Assembly: GCA_021463865.1 (NCBI GenBank)
Contig: JAJTXY010000006.1
Location: forward strand, 124,001 to 188,000
Direction of reading: 5' to 3'
DNA: 64,000 bases
Source of the DNA: Anaerolineae bacterium
Lineage (GTDB): Bacteria > Chloroflexota > Anaerolineae > Aggregatilineales > J027
A program made the position numbers and the translations under genes. A model generated the notes under the pieces. That model did no database searches. It worked only from the letters and a program-made list of their open reading frames with translations, and had not been told where the DNA came from. This document shows positions 14,735 through 24,042 of the stretch, piece by piece. Position 1 is the stretch's first letter. The number at the start of each line of letters is the position of its first letter.

Positions 14735-17329
14735 TTATTCCACTTCGGTCAACAGACTTGCTAGGAACGCCGCCTCTTCTTCGGCTGATTGAATTTCACC
14801 ATCCAGCCATGCCCGCCGAACTTCGCGTAAAAGCTGACCAATGATTGGCCCACGCTTTAATCCTAGTGTAAGGAGGTCATTGCCATTGATGGTAGGATGA
14901 ATGTGACGCCATTCCATGACAAAATGTACAATTTTCTGCCGCAGAAAGGCAAATGGGGCGGCGGCCCAATTCACTAACCAACTCACCTCCCCTAACGATT
15001 CCAACGCATAAACCACTGAACTGCGCGGTGTCTCAGGGGTAAATTGCAGCACCGCCTGATAGCCTTTGCATACTGCGCTGAGGTGGTCAACGTTCGTCTT
15101 CGAAATCATCAAGCGCTGGCCCAATTGACGTAACTCTTCTTCGGCAAACCGCACCACCAAAATAGCGAACATAGCCACCCGCCAGTCATCAAAAGCGGGG
15201 GATATGTTGAACGGTTGAAATTCCTTCGCATACAGCAGCGCCCGAATTGCCCCTTCCGCCCATTCATCCAAGCGTAATTGGGGATGGATTTGGCGCAATA
15301 GACCCAATTCATCCATCCGACGGAGTCCTCGTATTGGCTGCTGTTCCGCCATAATAAGGTTCAATTCATGCCGCACCCGTTCGCCCGATACCCGATCCAA
15401 AAATGGTAGGGCGTCATACAATAAATGTTCGGTACGCGGTTCGATTTTGAAGCCAAACCGCTGCTCAAATCGGATGGCCCGTACCATGCGCGTCGGGTCA
15501 TCTACAAAGCTGAGGCTGTGCAGTACACGGATTAGGCCATCGTGTAAATCGCGCTGTCCGTTGTAATAATCCAGCAACTCCCCCATTGGTTCGGGGGCCA
15601 GCCGGATTGCCATCGTGTTGATGGTGAAATCCCGCCGATGCAGGTCTTGTTTTATCGAACTTTGGCGCACGGTGGGGAGTGCGGTGGGTTCTTCATAAAA
15701 TTCAGCGCGGGCTGTCGCAAAATCTATAAAATCCGGCCCGTTGGCTAAATTGAGTCGGGTGGCATCCAACACCCATTTCGCCGTGCCAAATTGGGCATGA
15801 AAATGAACAACGCCCCCATATTTTTCACATAGGCTTTCTACCAAACGCGGTACATCCCCTTCAACCACGAAATCAATATCCAGATTGGGCACATCGAGCA
15901 GCAGATCACGCACAAAACCGCCCACTAGATATAGCCCCATGTGAGCCGCCTGAGCTTCTTGGGCGATGGTCAAAATCAACTGCCATACATCGTTGGGCAG
16001 AACCTGTGCCAATTTTTGGTATATCAAGGTAGGTTGATTGGCATAAGGGGGTGGTTCCGTCCAGCGCCGGATAAGATCAGTACGGGTTACAATCCCGATA
16101 ATCTTGCCATCTTCGTTGAGGACGGGCATCTGCCCCCAACCGGAATCCATCATTTTCTGGCGCAAGGTTTCCAATCCATCGTTCGGCTGCACGTAGATCT
16201 GTCCCGCTTCCATAATAACGGCAACGGGCTGCTGGCCCATTTGATGATTCATGGCCCTGTCTACAGCGCGGCGGGTTAATAAGCCCACCAGTGCCTTTCC
16301 GTCGAGTACCGGATAGCCTTCATGCCCAGAACGCTGCATCAGGAGCGCTGCATCTTTAATGAGCGTCTTAGAAGAAAGTGTTTGCACGCGCCCGGCTGAC
16401 ATCAACTCTGCGACACGCACACCGGGTTTGACAATCTGGGGCAGTAGGTTTTCAATCTGGGCTTGGATACTGGCAATATCCCCATCCCGTATGAGCGCAG
16501 CGGCGGCGCGGTCATGTCCGCCCCCACCCAGTTGATCAGCGATTTCTGAAACATCAATTTCGGGCGTGGTGCTGCGGGCCACTAGTTGGACATTTTGCCC
16601 CATCTGTACCAGCAGAAACATTGCATCAGGATCAAACAGGTCGCTCAGTTTGGGGGCAAGCGATGAAATCTCGGCGATTTGTTCGGCGGCCTGCGCTGTC
16701 GCTATCAAAATCCAATGGCCCATGATTTCAATGGTTTCCGCTGAGTCGCGCAGTTGGTCATAAAGCTCGAGTTGGTCATCTTGTAGGGGATGGCGCAAAA
16801 AATCGCGTACCAGATCAAGCTGTGCCCCTTGCTCCAACAGCCATGCCACTGCCTGAATATCACGCACCGTCGTTCGGCTGTAGGTCAATGACCCAGTGTC
16901 CTCATGAATCCCCAACATCAGTAAAGTTGCCTCAAGGGAATTGATTTGTACGTTGTGACGACGAATTTTTTCGACGAGTAAGGTAGTATTGGCCCCAAGC
17001 GTCTCACCTTCGAACTCATAATGGACAGGCCGGTCAGGATTAGGGGCATGATGGTCAATGACGTGGACGGGCGTTTTGGGCCGGATACCACGCATATTGG
17101 CAATCGTCTGGGTATCTACCACATAGGCCCGTTCAATTTTGGGGTGGCGCGTCAAATCTTCTTCGTGAATGGCAGGCAAGAGGCTGGCGTAGAGGGTGAG
17201 GAAATTGCGCACATTGCGATTGACCCGACTTGGCAAGACGGCGGTTGCTTGTGGGTCAAGTTTGGTCATTGCCAGCAGTGAGGCGATTGCATCAAAATCA
17301 GCATTATTGTGGGTTAAGATGAGCCGCAC
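14735..17329 (-). CDS. DHH-CBS-poly(A) polymerase fusion (CCA-adding-enzyme-like)
   Basis: An 864-residue multidomain enzyme. N-terminal DHH phosphoesterase (about 1-305): 'LTHNNADFDAIASLLAM', 'VVDTQ', 'HVIDHHAPNP' and the DHHA1 loop 'GGGGHDRAAAALI'. Two CBS modules follow (about 308-430: 'VAELMSAGRVQTLSSKTL', 'VIMEAGQIYVQPND'). The nucleotidyltransferase head (about 460-600) has 'YLVGGFVRDLLL' and the metal-binding 'NLDIDFVVEGD', then the RNA-binding head region 'RRDFTINTMAIRL' and 'RMVRAIRFEQRFGF'. Related fusions are known in bacteria such as Aquifex-like and cyanobacterial lineages. It may either repair tRNA 3' ends or add A residues; the DHH half may degrade short oligonucleotides (inference). 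It overlaps closely with the GNAT gene downstream. Confidence 0.88.
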   Translation of the reverse strand: MRLILTHNNADFDAIASLLAMTKLDPQATAVLPSRVNRNVRNFLTLYASLLPAIHEEDLTRHPKIERAYVVDTQTIANMRGIRPKTPVHVIDHHAPNPDRPVHYEFEGETLGANTTLLVEKIRRHNVQINSLEATLLMLGIHEDTGSLTYSRTTVRDIQAVAWLLEQGAQLDLVRDFLRHPLQDDQLELYDQLRDSAETIEIMGHWILIATAQAAEQIAEISSLAPKLSDLFDPDAMFLLVQMGQNVQLVARSTTPEIDVSEIADQLGGGGHDRAAAALIRDGDIASIQAQIENLLPQIVKPGVRVAELMSAGRVQTLSSKTLIKDAALLMQRSGHEGYPVLDGKALVGLLTRRAVDRAMNHQMGQQPVAVIMEAGQIYVQPNDGLETLRQKMMDSGWGQMPVLNEDGKIIGIVTRTDLIRRWTEPPPYANQPTLIYQKLAQVLPNDVWQLILTIAQEAQAAHMGLYLVGGFVRDLLLDVPNLDIDFVVEGDVPRLVESLCEKYGGVVHFHAQFGTAKWVLDATRLNLANGPDFIDFATARAEFYEEPTALPTVRQSSIKQDLHRRDFTINTMAIRLAPEPMGELLDYYNGQRDLHDGLIRVLHSLSFVDDPTRMVRAIRFEQRFGFKIEPRTEHLLYDALPFLDRVSGERVRHELNLIMAEQQPIRGLRRMDELGLLRQIHPQLRLDEWAEGAIRALLYAKEFQPFNISPAFDDWRVAMFAILVVRFAEEELRQLGQRLMISKTNVDHLSAVCKGYQAVLQFTPETPRSSVVYALESLGEVSWLVNWAAAPFAFLRQKIVHFVMEWRHIHPTINGNDLLTLGLKRGPIIGQLLREVRRAWLDGEIQSAEEEAAFLASLLTEVE

Positions 17330-17364
17330 CGGACGTGCCCTTGTTCAATTTGGCCGCTAAACAA

Positions 17365-17401
17365 AAATGGGGTATACCCCAAGCGGAAGTATACCCCATT
17401 T
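17365..17401 (-). terminator. Intrinsic terminator after plsY
   Basis: A 13-bp perfect stem AAATGGGGTATAC/GTATACCCCATTT with an 11-nt loop. Read on the minus strand it is followed by a T-rich stretch. It lies 17 nt after the plsY stop and before the DHH-CBS-CCA start. The core GGGGTATACCCC is itself a palindrome. Confidence 0.8.
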
Positions 17402-17417
17402 CTAAAGCGTGTCTATT

Positions 17418-18062
17418 TTAGGAGGCGCGTTCACCCAAGCGGCGTTCTTTGCCCTTGATCAGTGCCTTAATGTTCTCACGGTGGCGATAGAAAATCATGG
17501 CTGTAACCGCGATGTACCCCACATATACGGGGTCGGCTTCTTTAAGGATGACCATGCCAATCATTACGGCTGAAACAAAAGCAACGCTGGCAAGTACACC
17601 AAGCGAAACGTAGCGGGTCACAAATACAATGGTGGCCCACAGCATCAGGCAAATGGCAATAATCAGCGGCGGCACCAGCAGCACCCATGTTCCGGTGGCT
17701 GTTGCAGCGCCCTTACCACCACGAATCCGTCCCGTAATGAGTGAGGCGAAGATTGACCAATTATGACCGACTACCACCGCAATCGCCGCGATAATCATGG
17801 CTGCGGAAGAATAATCATGGGCATGATGCGAGGCGATTGCACGGGCCAACAACAGTGCCCCGATGCCTTTGAAGCCGTCGAGCAGCCAAACCAGCAACCC
17901 CCATTGGAAGCCGAGCGCACGGGCGGTATTATTGGCACCCATGTTGCCGCTGCCGACCTCAAAAATGTTAATCCCGTGCAGCCGACCAATAACATAGGCA
18001 GTCGGGAACGAGCCGATTAGATAGCTGGTAATTGCGATGGTTAAAACTTCTTGGAAACTCAT
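17418..18062 (-). CDS. plsY: Glycerol-3-phosphate acyltransferase (acyl-phosphate-dependent)
   Basis: A 214-residue integral membrane enzyme that acylates glycerol 3-phosphate with acyl phosphate in the first step of phospholipid synthesis. About five transmembrane helices are visible. Family motifs are present: 'YLIGSFPTAYVIGRL' at the N-terminus, 'GSGNMGANNTARALG' (active-site loop) and 'GRIRGGKGAATATG'. Length matches the family. It is followed by a strong terminator, so it is probably a single-gene unit, divergent from the GH57 gene. Confidence 0.93.
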   Translation of the reverse strand: MSFQEVLTIAITSYLIGSFPTAYVIGRLHGINIFEVGSGNMGANNTARALGFQWGLLVWLLDGFKGIGALLLARAIASHHAHDYSSAAMIIAAIAVVVGHNWSIFASLITGRIRGGKGAATATGTWVLLVPPLIIAICLMLWATIVFVTRYVSLGVLASVAFVSAVMIGMVILKEADPVYVGYIAVTAMIFYRHRENIKALIKGKERRLGERAS

Positions 18063-18226
18063 AGGTCGCCATGCCTCATGGACTGGGTTATTATCGTGCG
18101 ATAAGCTGGCACAATAATGATAACACCGTTGATTCCAGAACGGTGCGCTTTTGGCAAAATGTATTTAATTCTTTCTCAGTAGTTGTTGTATTCTGTACAA
18201 GTCAAATACAAAAGTCGGAGTTGGCG

Positions 18227-20398
18227 ATGTCCAAAATCCATCTTTCACTGGTGTTCCACAACCATCAGCCTGTTGGAAATTTTGATTATATTTTTCATGA
18301 TGCCTATGAAAAAGCCTATAAACCCCTGACGGACTGCCTTGACCGTCACCCGACCATTTTGGCGGCGATGCACTTTACTGGCCCTCTACTAGATTGGCTG
18401 ATGGCAAATCAACCCGCCTATTTAGATCAAGTGGCATCTCAAGCCCAACGCGGCCAACTCGAAATCCTAACGGGAGCCTATTATGAGCCGATACTGGCAA
18501 TGTTGCAGGACGCCGATAAGCTAGGTCAGATACAAAAGTTAAATCAAGCCATTGAACAGCTTTTTGGAACTACGCCTGCTGGCCTATGGCTGGCCGAGCG
18601 TATCTGGGAGCCGCATTTCCCCAAGCCGCTGCAAGAAGCAGGCATCCAATACACCATCTTGGATGATGCCCATTTCCAATCAGCAGGGTTTCCAGCGGAA
18701 GACCTTTTTGGTTATTTTGTGTCGGAGGAGCAAGGTCAAACGATTAACCTTGTACCCTCCCATCGCCAACTGCGTTACTTGGTTCCGTGGAAGCCAGTTG
18801 ATGATGTGATTAGCTGGTTGCAAGAGCAAGCCGATCAGCGCAATTCCCCCGGCAAGCCCCCAGCATGGGCTGTCATGGCGGACGATGGTGAAAAATTCGG
18901 CCATTGGCCCGAAACGTATAACAGCATCTGGGTAGAGGGCTGGTTGGATGAATTTTTCACTGCACTAGAGCAAAACGCCGAATGGGTACAGTTGATTCAC
19001 CCCAAAGACTATATGGCCCAATTCCGTCCGCGTGGTCGGGCATATCTACCTACCGCTTCCTATATGGAAATGGGCGAATGGGCGTTGCCATCGCCTGCGT
19101 CATGGGAACTACGTGACCTGCGTGAACAATATCAACAAGAACTAGAAATTATTCCTGAATGGGATCAGGAGAAGCGCGAAGAAACTGGGCGTGTGTTGAA
19201 ATTTTTGCGTGGCAGTTTTTGGCGCAACTTCTTGGTGAAGTACCCCGAAATTAACCACATGCAGAAACGCGGCCTTGCCCTCAGCCAGCGGATTCACGCC
19301 CTACCCCCAAGCCCCACGCGCGAAAAAGCCTTAAATGCGCTGTGGGCTTCGCAATGCAATTGTGCTTATTGGCATGGGGTATTTGGTGGAGTCTATCTGT
19401 TCCATATCCGCTCTGCCAATTACAGCAATATCATTGAAGCCGAGTTGTTATTGGAGGATGGCAAGACGGCATCGGTGCAGGAAAGCGATTTTAACTCCGA
19501 TGGCTTTGCCGAGGTGATTGCCTCCAATGGGCCATTACAGGTGGTTGTTGAGCCAGCACAAGGTGGTATCTTGACCGAATTGGACTATCGTCCCGCCAAA
19601 TATAACCTGCTCAATATTATGTCGCGCCACCCCGAAGGTTATCACATTCAGATTCAAGAAGCCGCCGACACCCATATGCTCATGACCCCCGGTGATGACC
19701 GTAATAAGTTTGAAGGCGAACCCGTGCGGGCCAAAGAGAAGGGCCTCGAAAAATATATTTATGTGGATTGGCATCGGCGCGGCATGTTTGTTGACCATTT
19801 TCCCGGCGAACAAACCACCCTGCAAAATTTTGAGGCCAGTCAATACCCCGAGCAGGGCGATTTTGTAGACCAGCAGTATCAAGTTGAAATCCAAACTACC
19901 GACCCTAGCCCCGTGCTGCGGTTGGTACGCGATGGGTATGTGTGGGTGCGTGATATTCGATTAGCTGTGCAAGTTGCCAAGACCATCCGTCTTGAAAATG
20001 AAACTATCGTGGCGGTCTATCAAATTACCAATAAGGGCGATGTGGCACTGGCGACCCGTTTTGGAGTCGAATTGGCCTTTGGTCTTGATGGGGGTGATAA
20101 CCGCGAATATTGCGTGTTAGAGGTCAATGGCAATAGCTATGGATTGGGCACAACGGGGGAAGTGGGAGGTGTGACGCGCTATCGTGCTTCGACCAAGCTG
20201 CGTAAAGTGGCCCTCGAATTTTCGTTAAGCCGCTCGGCGACCCTGTGGCGCTTCCCACTGGCTCCGATTACCCTGTCCGAAGGTGGTTTTGAACGGGTTC
20301 ATCAGGGCATGGTGTCGTTTCCATGGTGGGTGCTCAATCTAGCCCCCGGCGAAACTTGGGAAACCGAAATTCAATTGGCGTTGACTTCACTCAAGTGA
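18227..20398 (+). CDS. Glycoside hydrolase family 57 (alpha-amylase/4-alpha-glucanotransferase type)
   Basis: A 723-residue enzyme acting on alpha-glucans. The GH57 catalytic domain has 'LVFHNHQPVGNF' (motif 1), 'GLWLAERIWEP' with the nucleophile Glu (motif 3) and 'ADDGEKFGHWP' with the acid/base Asp (motif 4). The second half is beta-rich and matches DUF1925/1926-type domains of 4-alpha-glucanotransferases and alpha-amylases. I start it at ATG 18227, not 18071, since CGGAG sits 6-10 nt upstream and the family N-terminus begins with the HNHQP strand; the 52 upstream residues look like untranslated leader. No signal peptide is seen, so it acts in the cytosol, probably on glycogen or maltodextrin. 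Confidence 0.9.
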   Translation: MSKIHLSLVFHNHQPVGNFDYIFHDAYEKAYKPLTDCLDRHPTILAAMHFTGPLLDWLMANQPAYLDQVASQAQRGQLEILTGAYYEPILAMLQDADKLGQIQKLNQAIEQLFGTTPAGLWLAERIWEPHFPKPLQEAGIQYTILDDAHFQSAGFPAEDLFGYFVSEEQGQTINLVPSHRQLRYLVPWKPVDDVISWLQEQADQRNSPGKPPAWAVMADDGEKFGHWPETYNSIWVEGWLDEFFTALEQNAEWVQLIHPKDYMAQFRPRGRAYLPTASYMEMGEWALPSPASWELRDLREQYQQELEIIPEWDQEKREETGRVLKFLRGSFWRNFLVKYPEINHMQKRGLALSQRIHALPPSPTREKALNALWASQCNCAYWHGVFGGVYLFHIRSANYSNIIEAELLLEDGKTASVQESDFNSDGFAEVIASNGPLQVVVEPAQGGILTELDYRPAKYNLLNIMSRHPEGYHIQIQEAADTHMLMTPGDDRNKFEGEPVRAKEKGLEKYIYVDWHRRGMFVDHFPGEQTTLQNFEASQYPEQGDFVDQQYQVEIQTTDPSPVLRLVRDGYVWVRDIRLAVQVAKTIRLENETIVAVYQITNKGDVALATRFGVELAFGLDGGDNREYCVLEVNGNSYGLGTTGEVGGVTRYRASTKLRKVALEFSLSRSATLWRFPLAPITLSEGGFERVHQGMVSFPWWVLNLAPGETWETEIQLALTSLK

Positions 20399-20493
20399 AA
20401 CATTGTAGACTCCCCACAGACTAATCAGGATATGGGATGAGGATTCGTCTTCATCCCTTCATCGAACCATTGTGGAGCATGAAAGGCGCATTG

Positions 20494-21219
20494 ATGACCA
20501 CTTATCCCGATTTACAAGGCAAGGTCGCCATTATCACCGGGGCAGCAGGCGCACTTGCCGAAGCCGTCATTCAACGATTTCAAGCCGAAGGGGTTTTGCT
20601 GGCACTGGTTGACCGCGATCAGGGACGATTGGAGGCCAAACTGGGTGCGGTTGATCCCTCTAAATGTTTGTTGGTGGGTGGGGTGGAAATTTCCGATAAG
20701 GCTAAAGTCATGGAAGCCGTCGAAAAAATTACGGCCCATTTTGGCAAAATTCATATTTTGGTCAATATCGCAGGCGGCTACAGCGCGGGCAACCCTGTGC
20801 ATGAAACGGATGAAGAGACTTGGGATTCGATGGTGAATTCCAACGCCAAGTCGGTGTTTTTGATGAGCGGTGCGGTCATCCCAGCCATGTTACAACAAGG
20901 TGAGGGTGGACGGATCATCAATATTGGCGCGACGGGTGGCCTTAAAGGGGGCAAAAACTCGGCGGCCTATAGCGTGGCAAAATCCGCTGTTTTTCGTTTG
21001 ACAGAGAGCATGTCGGTTGAATTGAAGGACGCTCGAATTACGGTCAATGCTATTTATCCAAGCACGATTGACACCCCCGCCAACCGTGCCTCGATGCCGA
21101 ATGCTGATTTCAGTAAATGGGTGACAGCCGATTCAATGGCAGGGGTCATCGCATTTTTGGCTTCGGATGCGGCACGGGATGTCACTGGGGCGGCATTGCC
21201 TGTAACGGGTCGGTCATAA
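20494..21219 (+). CDS. SDR-family oxidoreductase lacking the usual catalytic Ser
   Basis: A 241-residue Rossmann-fold dehydrogenase-like protein. The cofactor loop is a variant TGxxxGxx ('ITGAAGALAEAVIQRF'), the NAG-like 'VNIAGGYSAG' is present, and the active-site 'AAYSVAKS' supplies Tyr159 and Lys163. The catalytic Ser, expected 13 residues before the Tyr, is Ala146 in 'NIGATGGL'. A following Thr147 could partly substitute. Starts at 20479 and 20437 exist, but the ATG at 20494 has AAAGG at suitable distance and gives the normal family N-terminus. It follows the GH57 gene on the same strand and ends before a terminator hairpin. Confidence 0.8.
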   Translation: MTTYPDLQGKVAIITGAAGALAEAVIQRFQAEGVLLALVDRDQGRLEAKLGAVDPSKCLLVGGVEISDKAKVMEAVEKITAHFGKIHILVNIAGGYSAGNPVHETDEETWDSMVNSNAKSVFLMSGAVIPAMLQQGEGGRIINIGATGGLKGGKNSAAYSVAKSAVFRLTESMSVELKDARITVNAIYPSTIDTPANRASMPNADFSKWVTADSMAGVIAFLASDAARDVTGAALPVTGRS

Positions 21220-21233
21220 CATAAGGGATTTAA

Positions 21234-21261
21234 GGGGACAGGCCGCATCTGACCTGTCCTC
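21234..21261 (+). terminator. Terminator hairpin between the SDR gene and rsgA
   Basis: GGGGACAGG pairs with CCTGTCCTC (9 bp with one G-T pair) around a 10-nt loop, followed by GAATTTTAG. It lies between two convergent genes and may serve both directions. Confidence 0.6.
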
Positions 21262-21266
21262 GAATT

Positions 21267-22343
21267 TTAGTAAATGTATTGTTCTTCGAGTTCATCTCGC
21301 AGGCGCAGATAGCTGTCGTAGCGTTCTTCGCTGATATGCCCCGCTTCAACCGCCCCACGTATGGCACAACCGGGTTCATGCCGATGAGAGCAGTCCGCGA
21401 ATTTACAGGTTTCTACATAGGGCCGCATCTCAATGAAATAGCTGTCCAGTTCATCCGGCTCTACATCCCATGGAACCATTGTGCGAAGGCCGGGGGTATC
21501 GGCGACATAGCCACCGTCATTCATTTTGATCAACTGGCTAAAGCGGGTGGTATGGCGGCCTTTAGTGGTGGCTTGGCTCACATCGTTGGTTTCGAGTTTT
21601 AACCCCTCCTGCATGGCATTGAGCAGGCTACTTTTGCCCACACCTGACGGACCGGTAAAGACCGATACCCGATTGGCATCGCCGCTTAGTAGGGTTTTCA
21701 GACCACCTAATCCCTCCTTTGTGAGGGCGCTGACCAAGAGGACTTGATAGCCGATTTTGCGATAGTCCTCGAACATAGCCTCAACTTCTTCGCGCTTCAC
21801 AAGGTCAATTTTGTTGATACAGATCACAATGGAGGGGATTTCGGCTTTTTCGGCACACACCAAAAAGCGGTCAATCGAGCGTGGATTGGGAGATGGGTTG
21901 GCGGCGGAAAATACAAATATCGCTTGGTCGGTATTCGCAATAATAATCTGTTCGCTCTCGGCGGACGTGCCAGCGGTAGATTCACGCGACACACGGGACA
22001 ATACATGTTGGCGTTCGGCAACTTTAATAATCGTGCCCTTGCCGGCGGTGTCTAATTCAAGGGTCACGGTGTCGTTTAGGGCCACCAAGTCGCTGCGGGA
22101 TGCGCCTTGACGCTGTTTGGCCCGTTGTGCGCCAATTTTGATCTTGCCGCTGATCTGGCAGGTGACAAGTCCGGCAGGTGTTTCGACGGTAAAAAAGCCA
22201 CTTTGCGAACGTATCACTCGTCCGGTTACTATTTTTTCGTTTTGAGCAGGGGCGGGAACAGGGTTAACGGGTTGAGCAATCGCGGGTGAAACCGCTTCGC
22301 GCGAAGTTTCCTGAACTTCAATGGGCAGTGTTGCAATATCCAA
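21267..22343 (-). CDS. rsgA: Ribosome small-subunit-dependent GTPase RsgA
   Basis: A 358-residue circularly permuted GTPase that assists late 30S maturation. An N-terminal Pro/Ala-rich tail of about 40 residues precedes an OB fold (about 40-130). The GTPase motifs occur in the permuted order G4 'ICINKIDLV', G5 'LVSALTKEGL', G1 'TGPSGVGKSSLLNAM', G3 'VADTPGLR'. A C-terminal zinc-binding knuckle follows ('CKFADCSHRHEPGC'). The start is a TTG codon with AAGGAG eight nt upstream. The N-terminal tail is longer than usual. Its 5' leader contains a structured element described separately. Confidence 0.93.
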   Translation of the reverse strand: MDIATLPIEVQETSREAVSPAIAQPVNPVPAPAQNEKIVTGRVIRSQSGFFTVETPAGLVTCQISGKIKIGAQRAKQRQGASRSDLVALNDTVTLELDTAGKGTIIKVAERQHVLSRVSRESTAGTSAESEQIIIANTDQAIFVFSAANPSPNPRSIDRFLVCAEKAEIPSIVICINKIDLVKREEVEAMFEDYRKIGYQVLLVSALTKEGLGGLKTLLSGDANRVSVFTGPSGVGKSSLLNAMQEGLKLETNDVSQATTKGRHTTRFSQLIKMNDGGYVADTPGLRTMVPWDVEPDELDSYFIEMRPYVETCKFADCSHRHEPGCAIRGAVEAGHISEERYDSYLRLRDELEEQYIY

Positions 22344-22667
22344 CTTTGAGGCTCCTTACTTGGTATACGATAACCACATAGCCACTAGGCGCATGACTCT
22401 GCCGCTATTCGCAGCAGTCGCGTGCGCGTCCTCCTTAGATAAACTTATTTGAACGATCTAGATATGAATGAAAAACGGTGGTTAGGACACTTGTTGACCG
22501 CAACAAGTTGATGGCGAGGTAGTCAGACATTTACCCCGTGATAACAGGCGCGTGGCAACATAATTATGTCGCATATTCACGATAACACACTTTGGCGCAT
22601 GGTGTCAACGAATTGAGGCCCCAATTGGGTATAGTAATCAAGGAATTTCTCAGGAGGCATAAGGAAT
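22344..22667. other. 324-nt intergenic region between divergent rsgA and the zinc-peptidase gene
   Basis: Besides the rsgA leader element it holds a perfect 8-bp inverted repeat ACTTGTTG/CAACAAGT around ACCG (22489-22508), which could be an operator or short hairpin. A TATAGT at 22630-22635 might be a -10 for the plus-strand gene but lacks a good -35. No tRNA or ORF with support was seen. Confidence 0.5.
22389..22435 (-). promoter_or_regulatory. Structured 5'-leader element upstream of rsgA
   Basis: Read on the minus strand: AGGAGGAC, then GCGCA, a bulged 8-bp hairpin with an 8-nt loop (GACT-G-CTGC / GCAG-AGTC), then TGCGC closing a 5-bp outer stem. The same order of elements recurs at 30571-30623 upstream of the response-regulator operon. 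The AGGAGG has no start codon after it at normal distance, so it may act in regulation rather than initiation. Confidence 0.4.
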
Positions 22668-24038
22668 ATGGCTGTTACCCAAAAGCGACTCCGCTACAAA
22701 CTCAAAATCTATCTCCGTGCCGCGCTGATGATTGTCTTGGCCTTCACCATCAAAGATGGATTGCCTGATCGCAGTCGGGGAGGTCGTATTCATGCGGCTG
22801 CCCGCCCCTATGAGTTTAATTACATTGCGTGGGAGGTTGAGGCGTTGTGGAGTAAAGCCCGCCAATCCATGTGGGGCTATCAATCGTATGTGCCGGAAGC
22901 AGACCGGAAAGAGGCCATTCTGGAATATATTGAGTTGGTCGGGCAGCTATTGGATTTGCAGAGTCAATTAGAAGCGACCTACATCACCCCATCCGCCGCC
23001 AATGCCGATGTGCTGCGCCGTCAGATTACCGATTTGGAAAAGCGCCGCGCCGAACTACAGCCGATAGTCGAGCCGATGATTGAGAGCCAAGTGAGTACGG
23101 TACTGGCGGAACAGGGCTTTGGCGTAATGGGTCAGATTGTACCGCCAGTATCCTTCCGATTTGTCGAAACGCCGGATGTGTTGGTCGTGTCACCGCGCAA
23201 GGTCATCCGCCAAGATTTTGCTATTTCGCTGCGCCCGCTGGATGTGGACGAGGCCGCACAATTGGAGCAAGCAGTCGAAACGGTTTCGCCCAACGATGCG
23301 GCATATGTGACGGGGACTGGGGGAGTGGGCATTTGGCCTGCGATGGTAATAGAAAGTCGCTATCCGGCCTATGTTTTTGAAATCGTGGCGCACGAATGGT
23401 CACATCACTATTTATTCATGTTTCCGTTGGGGATGGAATATTTGGGTCTGCCAGAAACCCGTATCATCAATGAGACCGCTGCGACGGTGTTTGGTAATGC
23501 AATGGCCCTGTTGGTGTTAGATCGTTTTTATGAGAAAGAGGTGACGGATGGGAAAATCTGGATTCCCGATTACCCCACCCTTGCCGATTTTCAATCCCCC
23601 GCTGTTCAAACGCCAACGACGCCGACCATGCCTGAACCCATCCGTGACCCCGATGGCCCTCGCCCGACCACACGCGGCACGATCATCAATCGCACCCGCA
23701 TCACCACCGATTATCTTTTGGCGCTGGGTCGGGTAGATGCTGCCGAAGCCTATATGGAAAGTCGCCGTCAATGGCTGGGGATGCGCGTTTTAAATCAGGC
23801 ATGGTTCGCGTTTAATGGGGGCTATCAGGCCGATCCCGGTCAAGGTGGAGGGGCTTCGGTGGGGACGACGGTGGATGTCACCGACCCAGCATATCCCGGT
23901 GACCCGATTGGCCCTGCTATACATGAAATCGCCGAACTAGCACCCACACTAGGGGATTTTCTGAATATCATGCGGGATGTCACGACCCGGCAGGCATTGA
24001 TTGACACCCTCATTGAAGCACGGGCACGCTGGAAGTAG
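22668..24038 (+). CDS. Putative membrane-anchored zinc metalloprotease (HExxH), function unknown
   Basis: A 456-residue protein with a basic N-terminus and one hydrophobic segment (about residues 14-30), probably a signal anchor. The central part has H242-E243-W-S-H246, and a Glu269 in 'RIINETAATVFG' 23 residues later is placed like the third zinc ligand of gluzincins. A Pro/Thr-rich loop ('TPTTPTMPEPIRDPDG') interrupts the C-terminal half, which ends with a helical region. I do not recognise a named peptidase family. AGGAGG lies 10-16 nt before the ATG. It is convergent with the beta-helix protein gene, four nt apart. Confidence 0.65.
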   Translation: MAVTQKRLRYKLKIYLRAALMIVLAFTIKDGLPDRSRGGRIHAAARPYEFNYIAWEVEALWSKARQSMWGYQSYVPEADRKEAILEYIELVGQLLDLQSQLEATYITPSAANADVLRRQITDLEKRRAELQPIVEPMIESQVSTVLAEQGFGVMGQIVPPVSFRFVETPDVLVVSPRKVIRQDFAISLRPLDVDEAAQLEQAVETVSPNDAAYVTGTGGVGIWPAMVIESRYPAYVFEIVAHEWSHHYLFMFPLGMEYLGLPETRIINETAATVFGNAMALLVLDRFYEKEVTDGKIWIPDYPTLADFQSPAVQTPTTPTMPEPIRDPDGPRPTTRGTIINRTRITTDYLLALGRVDAAEAYMESRRQWLGMRVLNQAWFAFNGGYQADPGQGGGASVGTTVDVTDPAYPGDPIGPAIHEIAELAPTLGDFLNIMRDVTTRQALIDTLIEARARWK

Positions 24039-24042
24039 ATTG

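Noticed and set aside
18071-18226. 52-residue N-terminal extension of the GH57 protein
   Set aside because: It lies before the Shine-Dalgarno of ATG 18227, contains promoter-like AT-rich sequence, and GH57 enzymes begin close to the HNHQP strand.
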